NCBI GenBank assembly: GCA_033439295.1
Contig: JAVTLE010000021.1
Coordinates: 868,009 to 932,008, forward strand
Origin: Deuterostichococcus epilithicus
Lineage: Eukaryota > Chlorophyta > Trebouxiophyceae > Prasiolales > Stichococcaceae
DNA length: 64,000 nt
Reading direction: 5' to 3'
The notes under the pieces were generated by a model, which worked only from the letters and a program-made list of their open reading frames with translations, ran no database searches and was not told the origin of the DNA. Positions 36,093 to 48,753 of the stretch are shown here, in pieces (position 1 is the first letter of the stretch; every line of letters begins with the position of its first letter). A program made the position numbers and the translations under genes.

Positions 36093-36841
36093 TGGAGCAT
36101 CGAAGCAACGCTCCAGGTCAGAGAGCACCTGGCGTCATCAATGGACTCTGCAAGCGTTGCAGCGCCTACAGACAAAACGCTGTATGTGTATATTGCGTTG
36201 CATGGCAGACACGGCAGGTACTTCGGTACTTCGGTTCTGCAAGTGCTTCGATTCAACCCGAAAAGGGCTTCTGTGTGCGACCTGAGTTCTTTGCCTATAT
36301 CTCGGCGATCAACAGGTGATGCATGACCGTACTGTACCATACTGGTGACTCGGCGGCATTGGGGGCGGGCAGAATTTGCAATTTCTGAATCGAGTTCAGA
36401 TCATCTGGGCGACTCACAGCCGGAGGCGAGCAGGCGAGATGGAGACAACCACCAGGGTGAACACGGACCAGGGGTTGCCGCCCTCGACATGTGAGTTGGT
36501 GCTGGTGCAAAGTGGCGCGCTTTCAAGTTGAATGAAAATGGATGATTCACACAGCTTACATTTCTGCTAGGTCAGAATATCGGTGAGCTCCCAAGAAGGA
36601 TAGTCTGTAGTCATAAAAATGAACGATCACGGGGGGCAGCATCCACCATGCAAATTGAGGAATGGCGCCTGCATGCGCATACGGGCCAAGAAGGGCCTGC
36701 TGACTGGTTCAATACAAGAGCTTCAATCTCCTTGCACTGATCATCTTCGTCACGTCAAATTCCAGTTCCGCACTTCAACTCATTCGCGAGTGAACCGTCC
36801 CCTCGCTCGATCCGCAATTGGTATGTGGTTGGTGCGCAGTG
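36093..36841. other. Unique intergenic sequence right of the duplication
   Basis: About 750 bp between the end of the right duplicate and the stop of the glycosidase-like gene. I see no exon and no copy of the neighbouring gene family. It probably holds distal promoter sequence of copy B and the 3' end of the next gene. Confidence 0.4.
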
Positions 36842-39800
36842 TCACGGACTGCTGGTCGATGGGGTGTGCAGGATGAGCAGCGGCCTGGAGGAACCGCTGC
36901 GGGGCCGCGCTGCCTTCGCCAGCTTTGCCGGCCTTGCCAGCAGCCTCCGAACCACCAGGAGCAGCAGCGCGCACAGCAGCGCAATGCTCAGGCGGCCGGT
37001 GTGGAAGTGTGGCCGCTGCGGTGCGCTCCCGCCGTCTGCGGGCGTGCCCGATGTGGCCAGCCCCATCGAGCCCGCCGCGGCCAGCGCTGCCGAGTAGTAT
37101 GTCTCGAGGATGCGCGCCTCTGTGGGATCGGGCACAGCGGCCGGGCAGACGAAGTGCAGCTTGAGCGCAGGCGCAAACGACTGCAGAGCAGAAATGGCAT
37201 GCATGTTACCACACGTGTGGACAGGGATATCACCACAGGTGTTGCGTGCCCATTGAAGTCTAGTGAACGGAGTTTGGACCCGCACACTGACGGGTACCAC
37301 GGCTCCCAATGGCAGTGCTGCGCCAAACCTCGCCGGCAGGTGCTGCTCCGGCACGGATGGGCACAGCACCTGCCGCGGCGCAAGGCGCGCTGCCCAGGGG
37401 GGCGACTCGCCTTCAGGTGCGCCGCGGCCGAATCGAACTGCACGGCGCCGTCCGCCGTGGAGTCTGCAGGCCTCAGAGGCGCCCCGTTCCGCCGCACCAC
37501 CCGCGCAACCGCCAGCGTCACGCTCCCGGCGGCGGCGGCACTCCCCGCGCCGTCCTGCGGGCCGCTGCGCGCGAGCGCCTCCCGCGCCAGCGCCGTGACG
37601 TCCACTGAGGCCCACCAGCCGTCCCGCACATGCGGCGGCACCACTAGGTGGCCCACCAGCTCTGGCGCCAGGTGAGCCGGCTCCGTCCACCTGTGCGGCC
37701 AGAGCGTCACCAGGGTCGCAGGGTCCCGGCACCCGCATGAGCCGTGCCAAAAGTTGCTGATGCCATCGCTGCAATGCACGCAGGCGAGCATGCAATGCTG
37801 CTTGCAACCCGCCGCAGCACATCGCTCGCTTCGTCACAGCGGGACACAGCGTCGGTATCCTTCCATAGCTGCGCAGAACGGTGAACGACGGGAGGCAGGG
37901 GCATGCAGGGCTGGGAAGCACGAGAGCGGGGCTGCACACCTGATGAAGTTGTCAGCGACGCGCGTCACGGCAGTGCCCCGAGGGAGAGACAGGAGGCTAG
38001 GCACGTCCTCCCAGGTCGTGCCATTCGCCGGCCAGTCTGCAGGCATTGAGCGCAGAGCGAACACCTGCCACGAGGCACAAAGCCTTGCGTTGAAGGCCAC
38101 CCAGGTACCTCGCACGTTTGCCGAATGTGCCTGGCACAATGCAGGCAGCATGCATGGCGAGCAACTGCGAGAACCATGTTCCAGATTGCGGCGCATGAAC
38201 AGGACACGAGGGGTGCAGTTCCAGAGTGCGGGTTCCAACATCAGATGCACCAGCATTTGAGCTTGCCTGCAGCACGTTGTCGGGGTTGCTGCCAGACTTG
38301 CGCACGCGCAGCTGCAGCACGGCGGACGTCAGCCACTCTGACGCACAGCTCTGTGCGTCCGCAGCCGCCAGGTCAAACCTACACACACGCATGGAACGTG
38401 TGCGCAAAAGCCTCCAGGTGGCTAACTGCCAACTCTGTGCAGAGGGGCCCAGTTGATTGCACGGTGAATATGCCGCCGCCGAGGCATCGACGGAAGTTGA
38501 CTAGCTCGTGCTGCGGCCGAGCTACCCAGCATCGCCTGGCGACTCTCCAGCACAGCCACATCTGCATGTGAGCCCGGCGCACCTCATCAGCGCCACGGCA
38601 GTATCCTGCCCCGGCGCAGCGGCAGTCTCCACTGTCAGCACGCGCTCGTCGCCATTAGTGTCGCCAACAGCTGGCCGCACGGTGGTGTCCGCCGCCGGCC
38701 GCAGCACGACATCCACAGCTGAGCCGTTGGCGCCTGCCTTTGGAATGTCCAGCCTACACCGCCGCCGCCAAGACACGTTAATCAAATCATCTGTCTACCA
38801 TAGATAGCTGTCTGCTGCGCTCCCAGTGTCTGTCGAAGCTTTTGAGAACCTCCATGGCACCGCATGCCTTGGACACGCTCACTGTCATGCAAGTCTGCAG
38901 TGCTGTGAGCTGCCCCGAAGCGGCCAGCACGATTGCAGGTCGCATGTGCACCGGCAGATGCTGGTCTCTGGCTGCGAGTAGCGGATGACCGGCGGCCCAG
39001 TGGCAGGGACCTGCAACCGCTCGACGACATCTCCCATCCACCTGCGGGCAGCGAGCGGACTCTGAAGGACTCTGGCAATGCGCAAGGCTGCTGCATCAAC
39101 AAGTGCTGAAGCCACAAGTGCATGGTGCATAGTGCTGAAACGGTATTCCTCTGCCTGTCTGTGGGACACCATGGGTGATGTGGTGCGCACCCCGCGGCGA
39201 TCTGCAGCCGCGGCACCATGCCGCCGGGCGCTGCCCCCAGCGCCTCCAGATTGAGCGTCATGTTCAACGCCTCCAGCCGCTGCTCGTTCACCACGAACAG
39301 GTGCACTACCTGTGCGACAGCTGCAGGGAGGTGGAATGCCGGTCGTTCCTCACAAAATGATGCACCCATGCTGCGCAGCAGGGCACAGCAGAAGTCCGCT
39401 TCATGGGTTCATATCCAGATACCAGGGACGTTTCCCAGCGCGAGCGGTGCTGCCACAGGAGCGAGATCTGGCTGCCTGCAGGGGGATTGTGCTGACCAAA
39501 TCCTGGCAGCTCGGCGCGGGTGGGCACAGTGCCAGGTTTTACGCAGCAGAGCATGTCTTGTGCAACAGCATGGCACACCCGCTTGGAGGGTGAACGAGAG
39601 AGAAGCAAAGCAAGAAGACGAAACCTGGCCGCCGTCGACCGCGAACGTTGAGACTAGCGGGTGCGGCGGCTCCTGCCGCACTCGCAGCAGCGGCCTGCCG
39701 CCCGCCGACACGGAGGCGATCAGCCGGTAGGCCTCCCCCAGGCGGTTGGAGTCGGACACCTGGTACGGCGCCACATCGTTCTCGCCGTAGTGCATGCCGT

Positions 39801-42800
39801 TGGGCTGGATGCCGTGCTTGTACTGCAGAACAGAAAGAAGTAGTGGGATGTCAACTTGATCTGCTCGTGAATGCGGGACCGCCATTCCCGCCTGAGGGCA
39901 TGCTGTTGGGCTGGATGCCGTCAAGCATGGAGGTTTTTGTGATTTCCCTGTGCGAACAGCAGAGGCATGGCCTTATTTGTAATGGTAAGGGGCCCGGCCT
40001 CCTCCAGGCACGTTGGTACCGTGTGTCAGCGAGAGGGGAGAGCATGTGTGCTTCGGGCCTGCGACCGCCTGGTAGCGCGCCGACCAGCAGGCGGCATGGC
40101 GACATGCAGCATGTCGCAGGTCTTGCAGGCCTTTGCCTTGAACACCCACAACCAAGAGGTCCAAGTGGAAAGGCTGCACGCAGGCGTGCCTGCAGAACAG
40201 GCAGCGCAGATTGGCGGAGCAGCAAGGGCACTGCACCTTAAAGGGGGGCATCGGGTATGTCTGGCTAAACTTGAACAGGTAGATGCCGTCCAGCTCCGGC
40301 AGCAGGTACGCCAAATGACCGCCCAGCCTGACCACCTGAAAGCGGGACAGCATCGGCTTCGGCTCAAGGCAGATCTGTCTTGAGGTAGCTCCTGCCAGAC
40401 GGCCGTCCTCTCTGCTAATGGAAATGCCAGGTCTAGGCACTTACCAAGTTGGCCCGGAGTGAAAGATCCTGCTGCCACAGTTGAGGCGGAGCTGAACTGG
40501 GTACTGACATGCATCATCGGACGTGATGAGCTCGGCCCGCAATTCTCTACCCTTCAAGTGCATTGCGTTGGCAGGGGCACAAGCTGCAGGCGCCAGGGTC
40601 AGCGGACCTCGTGGGGCGAGTCCGCATCGCTCCGCCGCTTGTCCCACTCGTGGTTTGTCCACACCGAGGTCTCCGTCAGCAAAATCGGCATGGTGTCGTT
40701 GCCCAGGTCCTCCTGCCATGCCGAATTGCCGGAGACGCAAGCGTCAGGTCTGACTGTGAAGGCGCCTGAGAGCCGTGCTTGCAAGGGTTGCCACCATGCC
40801 GCAGGGGGCTCAACTGATCGGCAGGCTCCCCAGCGGAGGCGGCGGTCATCGTCTGACTCGTCAATGTCGCAACTCCGCAGTAGCAGAGGCACAAGCGCAG
40901 GTGGCTGATTGACCAGCAGTCGTTGGTGGACGTTTTGCGCAAGGCCGGGTGAATCATTCCGCACCGACATGTGGTCTCTGAGCCGATTGAGGTCCGCCAG
41001 CATGCGCGGCCCCTGCTTGTTGTAGGCATGGTAGCTGTATGCCTGCGCGGCATCAAAGCGGGCGTCGGGCAACCAGATGTGACATCGATGTGTGGCGAGC
41101 GCATCCCCATTTCGGTGCACGAAAGCTGCCCTGCTGACGCGTCTGCAAGCCGTTGCGCTGCAACCAGGTGTGACGGAGACGGTCCAAGACGATGTCATTG
41201 CACCATGTCCGAGGTCCCACGAGGGTCGATTCGAAGTTGCCATTCAGACCCTCTGGCATGTCCGTCGGTCCAGACGGACACCTGGTGCTTTTTGTTTTGA
41301 ATGATGGTTTGCACCTTTTCCTGTGTGAACCACACCTGCACGTTGCTCCAGTCGCTGCCGTACTTGCCACGCGGGAAGGCACGGTGACGGGCGAGCACCG
41401 TTGCGCGGCCAAAGTCGCCCTTCTGCTTCGACTTTGCGTCCTGCGGCCCATAGTAAGTTCCCACGACACCGGGGCCCACCACCCACAGCTGCGCAGGAGG
41501 GTATTCGTGATCAGGCACTGGTTTCGGTTTTGCTGCAAACCAGGGGTGGAGACCTCCTCCGCCGAGTCTGCTCGCATTGCCGTCCTCCTGCCCCAGAACT
41601 GCCGCAACACACGCAGGCAGATGAGACCGAGCAGACCAGACCAGAGTGTGCTGAACAATGCCTGGCGGCCAGCACAAAGACAGAACGCACGTTGCGCGGC
41701 TGGGCTGTCGAGTTGCCAGCTGTCAGCTCCTCGTCCATATCGGCGTATGCGGCATGCACTGCGGCTGACCTGCGGCCACATATTCAGGGAATTTTACCAG
41801 TCTCGATTCTGGAACAAGGCTGCAAGCACACGGCTGCATGAGGTTCTACCAGGGCGGCTCCTGATAAGCCAGCCCCACAAGGTCCGAGTCTGACGGCAAC
41901 CCTGTCAGCGGTTGCGCGCTCCGCGCATCTGCTCATTGCAGCCCTTGGTGCGGATCTCCTGGTTGCTGCGTGCCCGGCCAGATGAATCAACCGCACAGGC
42001 CTCCTGCCATGGCCCACTTGTTGCCGAGCATATCCTCACAGCGGCGAGCATCAGGCTCGAGTATTTGTATCAGAGCCCCTGGTGCGCACCGTATAAGGGT
42101 CTGCTCCACAAATCGCGACCGGCTCCAGCACTGCTCCAGCTCGGGTTCGTTGGCCACCTCCAACTTGGCAATGCGCTTGCGCCAAGCCCACTGCCCGATG
42201 GCGTACATCACCTGCAGGAGAGGAAGACTGGGACATCATCCACATCTCTCCTCACCTCGTTTTCACTGGCAGCACCCAAGCAATCAGGCAAGCCAGCCCT
42301 GGTCCCGACGCTGCAGAAAAGTTCTGGTGGTCGCTGCGCAGCCAGGCAGGATCATGAAGCACTGCAGCAGGCTTGACCGTCTGCTCGCAGGCGCTCAAGG
42401 TGCCTGAGGAGCCAAGCTTTTTAGCTTCTTGCTCACACCATATGATAGAAGCGCACCTTGTACAGCTCATAGCGCTCCGCCCAAAATGCTGGTTGCTTCC
42501 TGTCGTGCACGACAAGCTCAAAGATGCCGCCAAATCGCGGTCCGGCATTTGGGTCGAAAATTCCCTGCGGAAGCGCAGACTCCAATGAAGCGAGGAGCAT
42601 GAAGGGATGGGACTGATGACTTCATGCAGCAGGATCGCGCGGTTGTACACGTCCGGGATGGCATCAAGACCCGAGCTGCCGTAACGCATGGTCACCTGAT
42701 CTACCACCGCCCTTTCGCTGCAGGAGTGGCAGAACATCGCCAGGACACCTGCACATACAGCGAAAGCTTGCTCAGCACAGGATGCAGCCATCAACACAGC

Positions 42801-44191
42801 TGGCTACATTAAGCACACTGCCAGGAGCGCTCAGACCCTTTCATTACCAAGGAGAAGGCTGGGTGGCCCAGCCTGGCTTGCCGCTCTGAGGGGCGGCCGT
42901 GAGGTCACAGCGCCAGTCAAAGCTTCCATCGGCCATTACAGCACACAGACGCACTTTTCTAAGTCCGACCGAACACACAGATCCTTTCAAGCAGTGAGCA
43001 CCCAGTGGCTCGAGGCCGATGGCATTTAGCTGGTCCAGCGTGTCGTTGGTGGTGCCGGCCCAGGCGGGGAGGAGCGTTGAGTTCAGGACGCCAAAGCTGT
43101 TGTCCAGGTCCGCATACCGCACCGGGATTGGCCACTTGTCGACGGCTGCTGGGTCATGGCCCTGTGCGCCCCAAGAGCCGGAAAGGCTTACAGCGGAGCT
43201 CGAGCATGGTGTGGTTGGCGGTGGCAGTGAGAGATTGCCCAGTAGCGTGCTGTGGCTGCGTCCCACAAGAATCGGGCTGCGGGGGACCGCCATGCTTGCG
43301 CTCCACTGATCTCAATGTCACAGGATGGCCGTGCTTGCCTCTGGCGTGCGCAGGAGGCCGATCGCCGTCTGGTAGTCGGCTTCGCTGGCCACCGGCTGCC
43401 CCTGCAGGTTGCGGCCAAAGGCCGCGTCGCCCAGAAATTCGCGCAGCTCCCTGTGCGCAACAGACCACCCATGAACAAGTCGGGACGCGTTTGCATTTCA
43501 CGCTCCAACAAGCTCTGTGCACATGCAAGGTCCACAGGCACAGCTGCATGGAGACAGAAACACGCAGTCGAATGGCCATGACACAGCCGCACACTCTGAC
43601 AGGTCCTGCGCATCGGCAAGGCCATTGCCCACTGGGTTGTGGCAACTCACGGTATGGAGCAGTACAGGAAGACGCGTGCGCCATTGACGCCGAGCCGCTT
43701 CATGAACCGCCAGGCATTGGAGCCGTGCGCGCGATGGCCCATGTTGATGCCGAGCACATTTGACGTGCGGCCGGACACCTGCATGTCGCAGTGAACCTCG
43801 CAGCATCAGCGAACCTGCTGTTTCAGTTAATCTATCCGCTGATTGCGCTGCTGACGCGTCTTTTCAGTGCAAGTGTCCTGTACATTTGACACGCGATGAT
43901 GGTGATTCACAAGCAGTTGGCAGATGAACTGCTCAAGAAGAGCCTGCGGCACGACGCGTCTCGGCACCTTGTCAGTGGGGATGACCGTGATGGCAAGCGG
44001 CGGTCCAGGCTGCGCCTGCGCCGTGCGCCGCAGGCTCTGCTGGGCGCCGTGCACCGCGACAGCATGTTTGTATCGAGCCTCCAGCAAGTCACGACCATTC
44101 TGAGCTGCACCGCCAACACGCCGCGTGGGGCTGCTGTTGCCAGCCGCAGCGGCATCGCCGCGGCGGTGAGCCGCCAGACCATCGGCAGCAT
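36842..44191 (-). CDS. Membrane-anchored clan GH-A glycosidase-like protein with DNRLRE-like module
   Basis: Multi-exon gene. An exon near 43990 gives LAITVIPTDKVPRRVVPQAL. Then follow SNVLGINMGHRAHGSNAWRF (43750), ELREFLGDAAFGRNLQGQPV (43445), AVDKWPIPVRYADLDNSFG (43140), FWAERYELYK (42470), RIAKLEVANEPELEQCW (42170), AYSYHAYNKQGP (41040) and MPILLTETSVWTNHEWDKR (40690). NEPEL would carry the acid/base Glu, YHAY a substrate-pocket strand and TETS the nucleophile Glu, the order found in TIM-barrel clan GH-A enzymes (GH39-like). A C-terminal module resembles DNRLRE/CBM96 folds: VVLRPAADTTV (38690), LTSAVLQLRVRKSGS (38310), WWASVDVTALAREAL (37600) and AVQFDSAAAHLKAS (37430). A hydrophobic helix (SIALLCALLLLVV, about 36960) and a basic tail end the protein. 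Substrate unknown; cell-wall glycan is inferred. Confidence 0.6.
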
Positions 44192-45182
44192 CTGAGATGT
44201 CAGCCCTCGCCCTCGATGCCGTCACAGTTGCTGCTGCATGCCACACGATCATGCGTGCGCGTCGATGGTCGGCAGGATTGGTCTGAAGCATCTGTGGCAG
44301 GCGCACCACCCAGTACAAAACAGGGTGCAGACAATACCTGGCACATGCTCAGCCTGATCAGCGCACCGGTTATGAGCTGTGTAGCTGCCAGAACGATGAG
44401 CATCAGTCTTGTGCTACCCATCGTCCATGCTTTCATAGTTTCTATCAATCAGGGATGGCCTGTCACAATGTGTGCGTCACGGCCCTCGGCAACGGTATGC
44501 CAGGTTCAGCGGCACGCATCTAGCCTCATCTCATCTGACGCTAGTCATAGCACGTCAAAAGATGCGCATCCTGCGCAACATGCAGGACGACAACATCGTT
44601 GCCCACCGCCGATCAGTTTGAACTGTCGTATCGCCTGAGTCACCAGTACATGTGAGACGATTGATCATTGATCCAGATTGATCCAGGCGTTTTGTTCCTA
44701 GGCGTTGTTGGTCGTTGCTTGTGCTGAAACTTGTTGCCTCAATCTGCTGCGTTACTGCGACGGGCAGTCGAGGCCGCACGCTGCGCCGTTGCCTCTTGAT
44801 CAGTCGACGCATCGACAGCTCAGCTGCCCGGCGGGGGTCAGCCCGCTTCATGTCGGAATCCCGGCTGCAATCGGGCTGTCAGTAATCAACGCCAAGAGGT
44901 GCTTCCGATGTCGATGTCGTGCGGGCCCTGTTGATACCAGCTGCGCGGACAGGTTCAAGCATAAGACATGGCTCCGTCATGGAGCATTCGGCAGGTGCGC
45001 CTGCATGCTTCTGTGTGGGCCGAGATCTTCGAGACGTGAGTCACTGGTTCGGCGTTGCCAAGTGTGCGTTTGGCGATCCTGATGCTGATGATGCATCAGA
45101 CGTCACGCAAGCTTTGTGTGCGCCGCTACTGGCCCTGCAGCTAAGTCAAACTTTGGTGCCTTGTCGCACCCCGCAGTTTCAT
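44192..45182. promoter_or_regulatory. Divergent intergenic region, GH-like and GT47 genes
   Basis: About 1 kb between two divergent genes of likely secretory glycan metabolism. It contains a cluster of GATTGATC/GATTGATCCAG repeats near 44658-44690. The 5' end of the GH-like gene may lie partly here because its start codon is not certain. Confidence 0.4.
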
Positions 45183-48100
45183 ATGCAGGTTCATGGGCAC
45201 GGGTGCAAGGTGGTGGCGCGCATGGCCAGCCTGGCGGTGCTGCTGCTACTGATTACGGCGCTAGCAGCACGAGACCACGCGGGGTCAGGGGCCAGCACGG
45301 TGCCTTCTGCAATGCCAGCAGAGCAGCTACGGCACCAGCAGCGGCGCACTCTGCTGGTGCCTCCACAGGTCAGCCGGCGGCCGCCGCGGCCGGAGTCGCA
45401 GCGAGGCGCGACGCTCGCGACAAACCTGCTAAAAGTCTACGTTGCGCCTCTGAAGGTGTTGCTGCCAGCTCCTCTTCGAAGCCGCTTGCACAAAGCTCCT
45501 TCCTTTCGCTTTCTTCATTAATCCTAAAAGCGCATCTGGTGATGCACATCGTCAATCATTATCCCACGTTGCCGCTGCAGGCGGCACTCAACACAGACCT
45601 GCTGACGGACAAATTTGACACAAACCGGTGGTGGACCAACTTCGGCACCCACGCAGCAGACATGCTGGACAACCCTCTTGGCGAGGTCACTGGGTCATAC
45701 CGAGACATGGAGCTTCGGCAGAGTCACATATTTGGCGGCGGCGTGTACTTCTACAGCCAGTTTCTGCACTCGCCCATGCGAGTGCGTCTCGGGCACTCGC
45801 ACAACCTGGATATGAGTGGATCTCTGCTGCCGCCTGAACCAGGATGTCTGCCACAACCGCTGACGGTACTAAAACCAGCGCCCGTCCCATGCGCAGGTGG
45901 ACAGCGCTGAGGAGGCTGACGTGGTGTTCATCCCCGTATGGGCAGACCTGCTGTGCCGCATGTCGCAGTCCATCGTCGAGGACAAGAAGAGCGTCGAGCT
46001 GTTTAAGGCATGCAACAAGGTGCGTCAGGGAGTTGATGATTGCTTCTGGTCCTTGTGGGGAGTGGCGGCAAAGACAAGGCGGAACATGCAGAACTTATGC
46101 CTGTCGAGTCGACACAGACACAGCGTTTCCCTTCTTCTGCCTTGCTCCTTCAGTATGAGGCTGGGAGGAGAAGGGTGTTTCAACGCCTCGTTCCCAATTC
46201 ATACATTTTTGCCTTCAAAAATGGAACGAGCCCCTTTCAGTCTTTCCTTTTGAGAGGGGGATGGGCGTTCACACCTTTACAAAAAAACATATAGAAGGGG
46301 GCCGCGGCCACCTTTCAACCTGTTCTTTTTCAACGGAATGCCCGCTGACCTCCCTTTTGAAAAGCAAACAACTTTCAGCCCGTTCTTTTTTGAAGGGGTT
46401 GCCGCCCAGCCCTCCCTTTGAAACAGAACAAGATAGAAGAGGGCCCTCTTTCAGCCCATTCTTCTGTGAAGGGGTTGCCGCCCAGCCCTCCTTTTGGAAA
46501 AAAACAAAGATAGAAGAGGGCCGTCTTTCAGTCCCTTCCTTTTTGAAGGGGTTGCCGCCCAGCCCTCCATTTTGAAAAGAACAAGATAGAAGAGGGCCGT
46601 CGTTCAACTCGTTCTTTGTAAAGGATTCAGCGGCCCAGCATCTTTATTAGCGGCCCAGCATCCTTCACGAAAGTAAAAGATGAAGGGGGGGTCGTTTCTT
46701 CTTTGAAAGCAAAAATGTGTGCAACACGCATGCTCGCAGGAGATGGCGGACTTCTGGGAGCGATTCGACACAGAGTTTCCTCTCGCAGCAACAAAGCCTC
46801 ACCTCATGGTTTTTGGTCGGAGCGAAGGAGAACTCATGGCTGGCTGCGGTGGAGATGCCACGGCCATGAGCGGCTTCACTCGTCCGGTGCGCCAAATGTG
46901 CTTCACATGGCGGGATCCATATGCACAGTTGCTCGCCTGCCAGCAGTGTGCTTTGACCCTTGTTCACGCATGCCTGTGCAGTCCGGGGAGGAGATAACCC
47001 GAACACGCAGGCTGTGCAACTTCCTGTGCCACCCATCAGCAGACCTCATGAATGTGATGAGCCCCGAGCTCTTTACGGGGCCACAAAACTTCAATAATGG
47101 CACTGTTGGCTCGCCGCAACCAGTCCGTCGCCATTCGTGGACCAGCCTGCCCTGGCTCAGCCATTGGCACCAGAACTCCTCGTGCGGCTTCACATGTGTC
47201 ATTGCTCGTTGCCTGTGTACCTGATGCGCCGAGTAGACTTGCATAGCTGCTTACCTGAGCTGGATGAAAATGTCGCACCTGCATCTCGCGACCCAAAACA
47301 ATGTTATCCTGGTCGCAGGGTGCTGTCACAGCCTTGGCCATATGATCGCGAATGCCTTGAGAAGGCAAAGCGGCGGCTGGCTATGCAAAGCTTTCAGGTA
47401 GCGGCAGTCAACTTCCGGCACATGTTCGTTCCCCATCTTGATCAGGGCTGCAGTGTCGAGTACGCCGTCGGTATGGCCGTGATTGAGGCCAAAGCTGTCA
47501 GTTTGCCGGCTATTGTGTTCTAGAGTTGCAGTAGGATTTGGTCGTGGCCTCAGGTGCGGGGGGCGGTGCGCAAATACCTGAATCAGAACTGCGAGGACCG
47601 GCCGCTGGAGCTCTGTCGCAACCTGGCAGTGCGTCTTTGAACATCGCACCAGCGCAGCGTTGCCGAATGCTGCTTCGCACCTTGATGAACATCATGGAGC
47701 AGCATGGCCTGGCTAGACAGCTCAAGAGGGTTACAGCTGCTGTCCATGTGTCCAGCGGCGATGTTGGCCTGCTACGCAGATCAACTTTCTTTATTGCTAG
47801 CCCATCAGGATAACACTTCCTGTTCAACGCCCACAGCTGGGTGATCGGCCCATGAACTACGATCATGCGACAATACTGGACGAGGTGCGAAAGGCGTGGT
47901 ATTGCCTCCAGCCCGCTGGCGACGGCCCCACCCGGCAGAACGTGTATGAGTGCATGGCCATAGGTGCGCCACCCCCCTCCCTCCCCTTTCCCCTGCTGTC
48001 TTGCTACATCGGCTGCTTCGCAACGTTCCTGCAGGGGTGTTGGTCACAAGCCCTGCAGGACATCATGCAGCTGCATGCCGTCATATGCCTAATATGCAAT

Positions 48101-48753
48101 GCACCTCCGGATCGCCAATTTTCAGCTTGCTGCATCAGTCAACATTGATTCAGAAGCATTCAGGGCGTAGACCAGCCCTGTCACACCTGCCGCAGGAACC
48201 ATCCCCGTGCTATTTGACCGGTACACCAAGGACATCATGCCATTCGCTGACATCCTCGACTGGGATGACATGAGCGTGACGGTGGAGTATGCCGGCTTTG
48301 CGGAGCACGGCGAGAACGTCATCGACGCGCTTGATGCCCAGTTTACTCTGGACCGAGCGCTTCGCATGTCAGAGCAGGTGAGGGATCCTGGCCCGTTGCT
48401 TGCTGGGTCTGCCCAAGCAGGCCTGCCTGCGGCCACGGCAAGTGCTGCTCGATCTTGCCCACGTATGGCGCAAAAGCGCCGTGACCCTGTCAGGCCCCTG
48501 CGCTGCAGCTGCTGGCGCACACAGGCTGCCTGTTTGACGTCTTTGGGTGTTGCAGGTGCACGAGCTGCGGCACCTGTTCCTGTACAGCTCGGATCCCGAC
48601 CACAGCCTCGTGCGCTTTGATGAGATGGATCTCGTGCACCCGCGCGATGACGCCTTCACCGCGGCAATGAAGTCGTTCATGCGGCACGCCTGCCGCACCG
48701 GGCAGCTGCCCGCCGAGAAGTGCATGACCGGAAACGCAGCCGTGGACCGCTGA
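45183..48753 (+). CDS. Exostosin-like glycosyltransferase (GT47)
   Basis: Exon 1 (45183-45455) begins MQVHGHGCKVVARMASLAVL and gives a type II signal anchor (LAVLLLLITALAA). It ends in LLKVYVAPLK, like the IYVYDLP start of GT47 domains. Exons 45581-45781 and 45897-46019 join in phase: DMELRQSHIFGGGVYFYSQF, then VDSAEEADVVFIPVWADLLC, the exostosin A(D/N)-x-FFIP-x-W motif. Later exons include EMADFWERFDTEFPL (46740), PHLMVFGRSEGELMAGCG, VRKYLNQNCEDRPLELC (47570), VRKAWYCLQPAGDGPTRQNV (47890) with the C-L-x-P-x-G-D nucleotide-sugar motif, and TIPVLFDRYTKDIMPFADIL (48200). The end is GQLPAEKCMTGNAAVDR*. GT47 enzymes are Golgi transferases building cell-wall or surface glycans. The sugar cannot be told from sequence. 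Middle exons are uncertain. Confidence 0.85.
46315..46620. repeat. Minisatellite, 76/77-bp unit, inside a GT47 intron
   Basis: The core GGGGTTGCCGCCCAGCCCTC recurs at 46395, 46471 and 46548, each followed by a TTTTGAAA-, AACAAGATAGAAGAGGGCC-like stretch. A more degenerate copy precedes them. Strands are strongly purine/pyrimidine biased. The array falls in the intron between the exons ending at 46019 and starting at 46740. Confidence 0.9.
46629..46668. repeat. Short direct repeat after the minisatellite
   Basis: AGCGGCCCAGCATC occurs twice, about 20 bp apart, directly downstream of the minisatellite and in the same intron. Confidence 0.7.

Noticed and set aside
46269-46607. Open frames on both strands across the minisatellite
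   Set aside because: They follow from the repeat composition. The unit length of 76/77 is not a multiple of three and the array lies between two placed exons of the GT47 gene.
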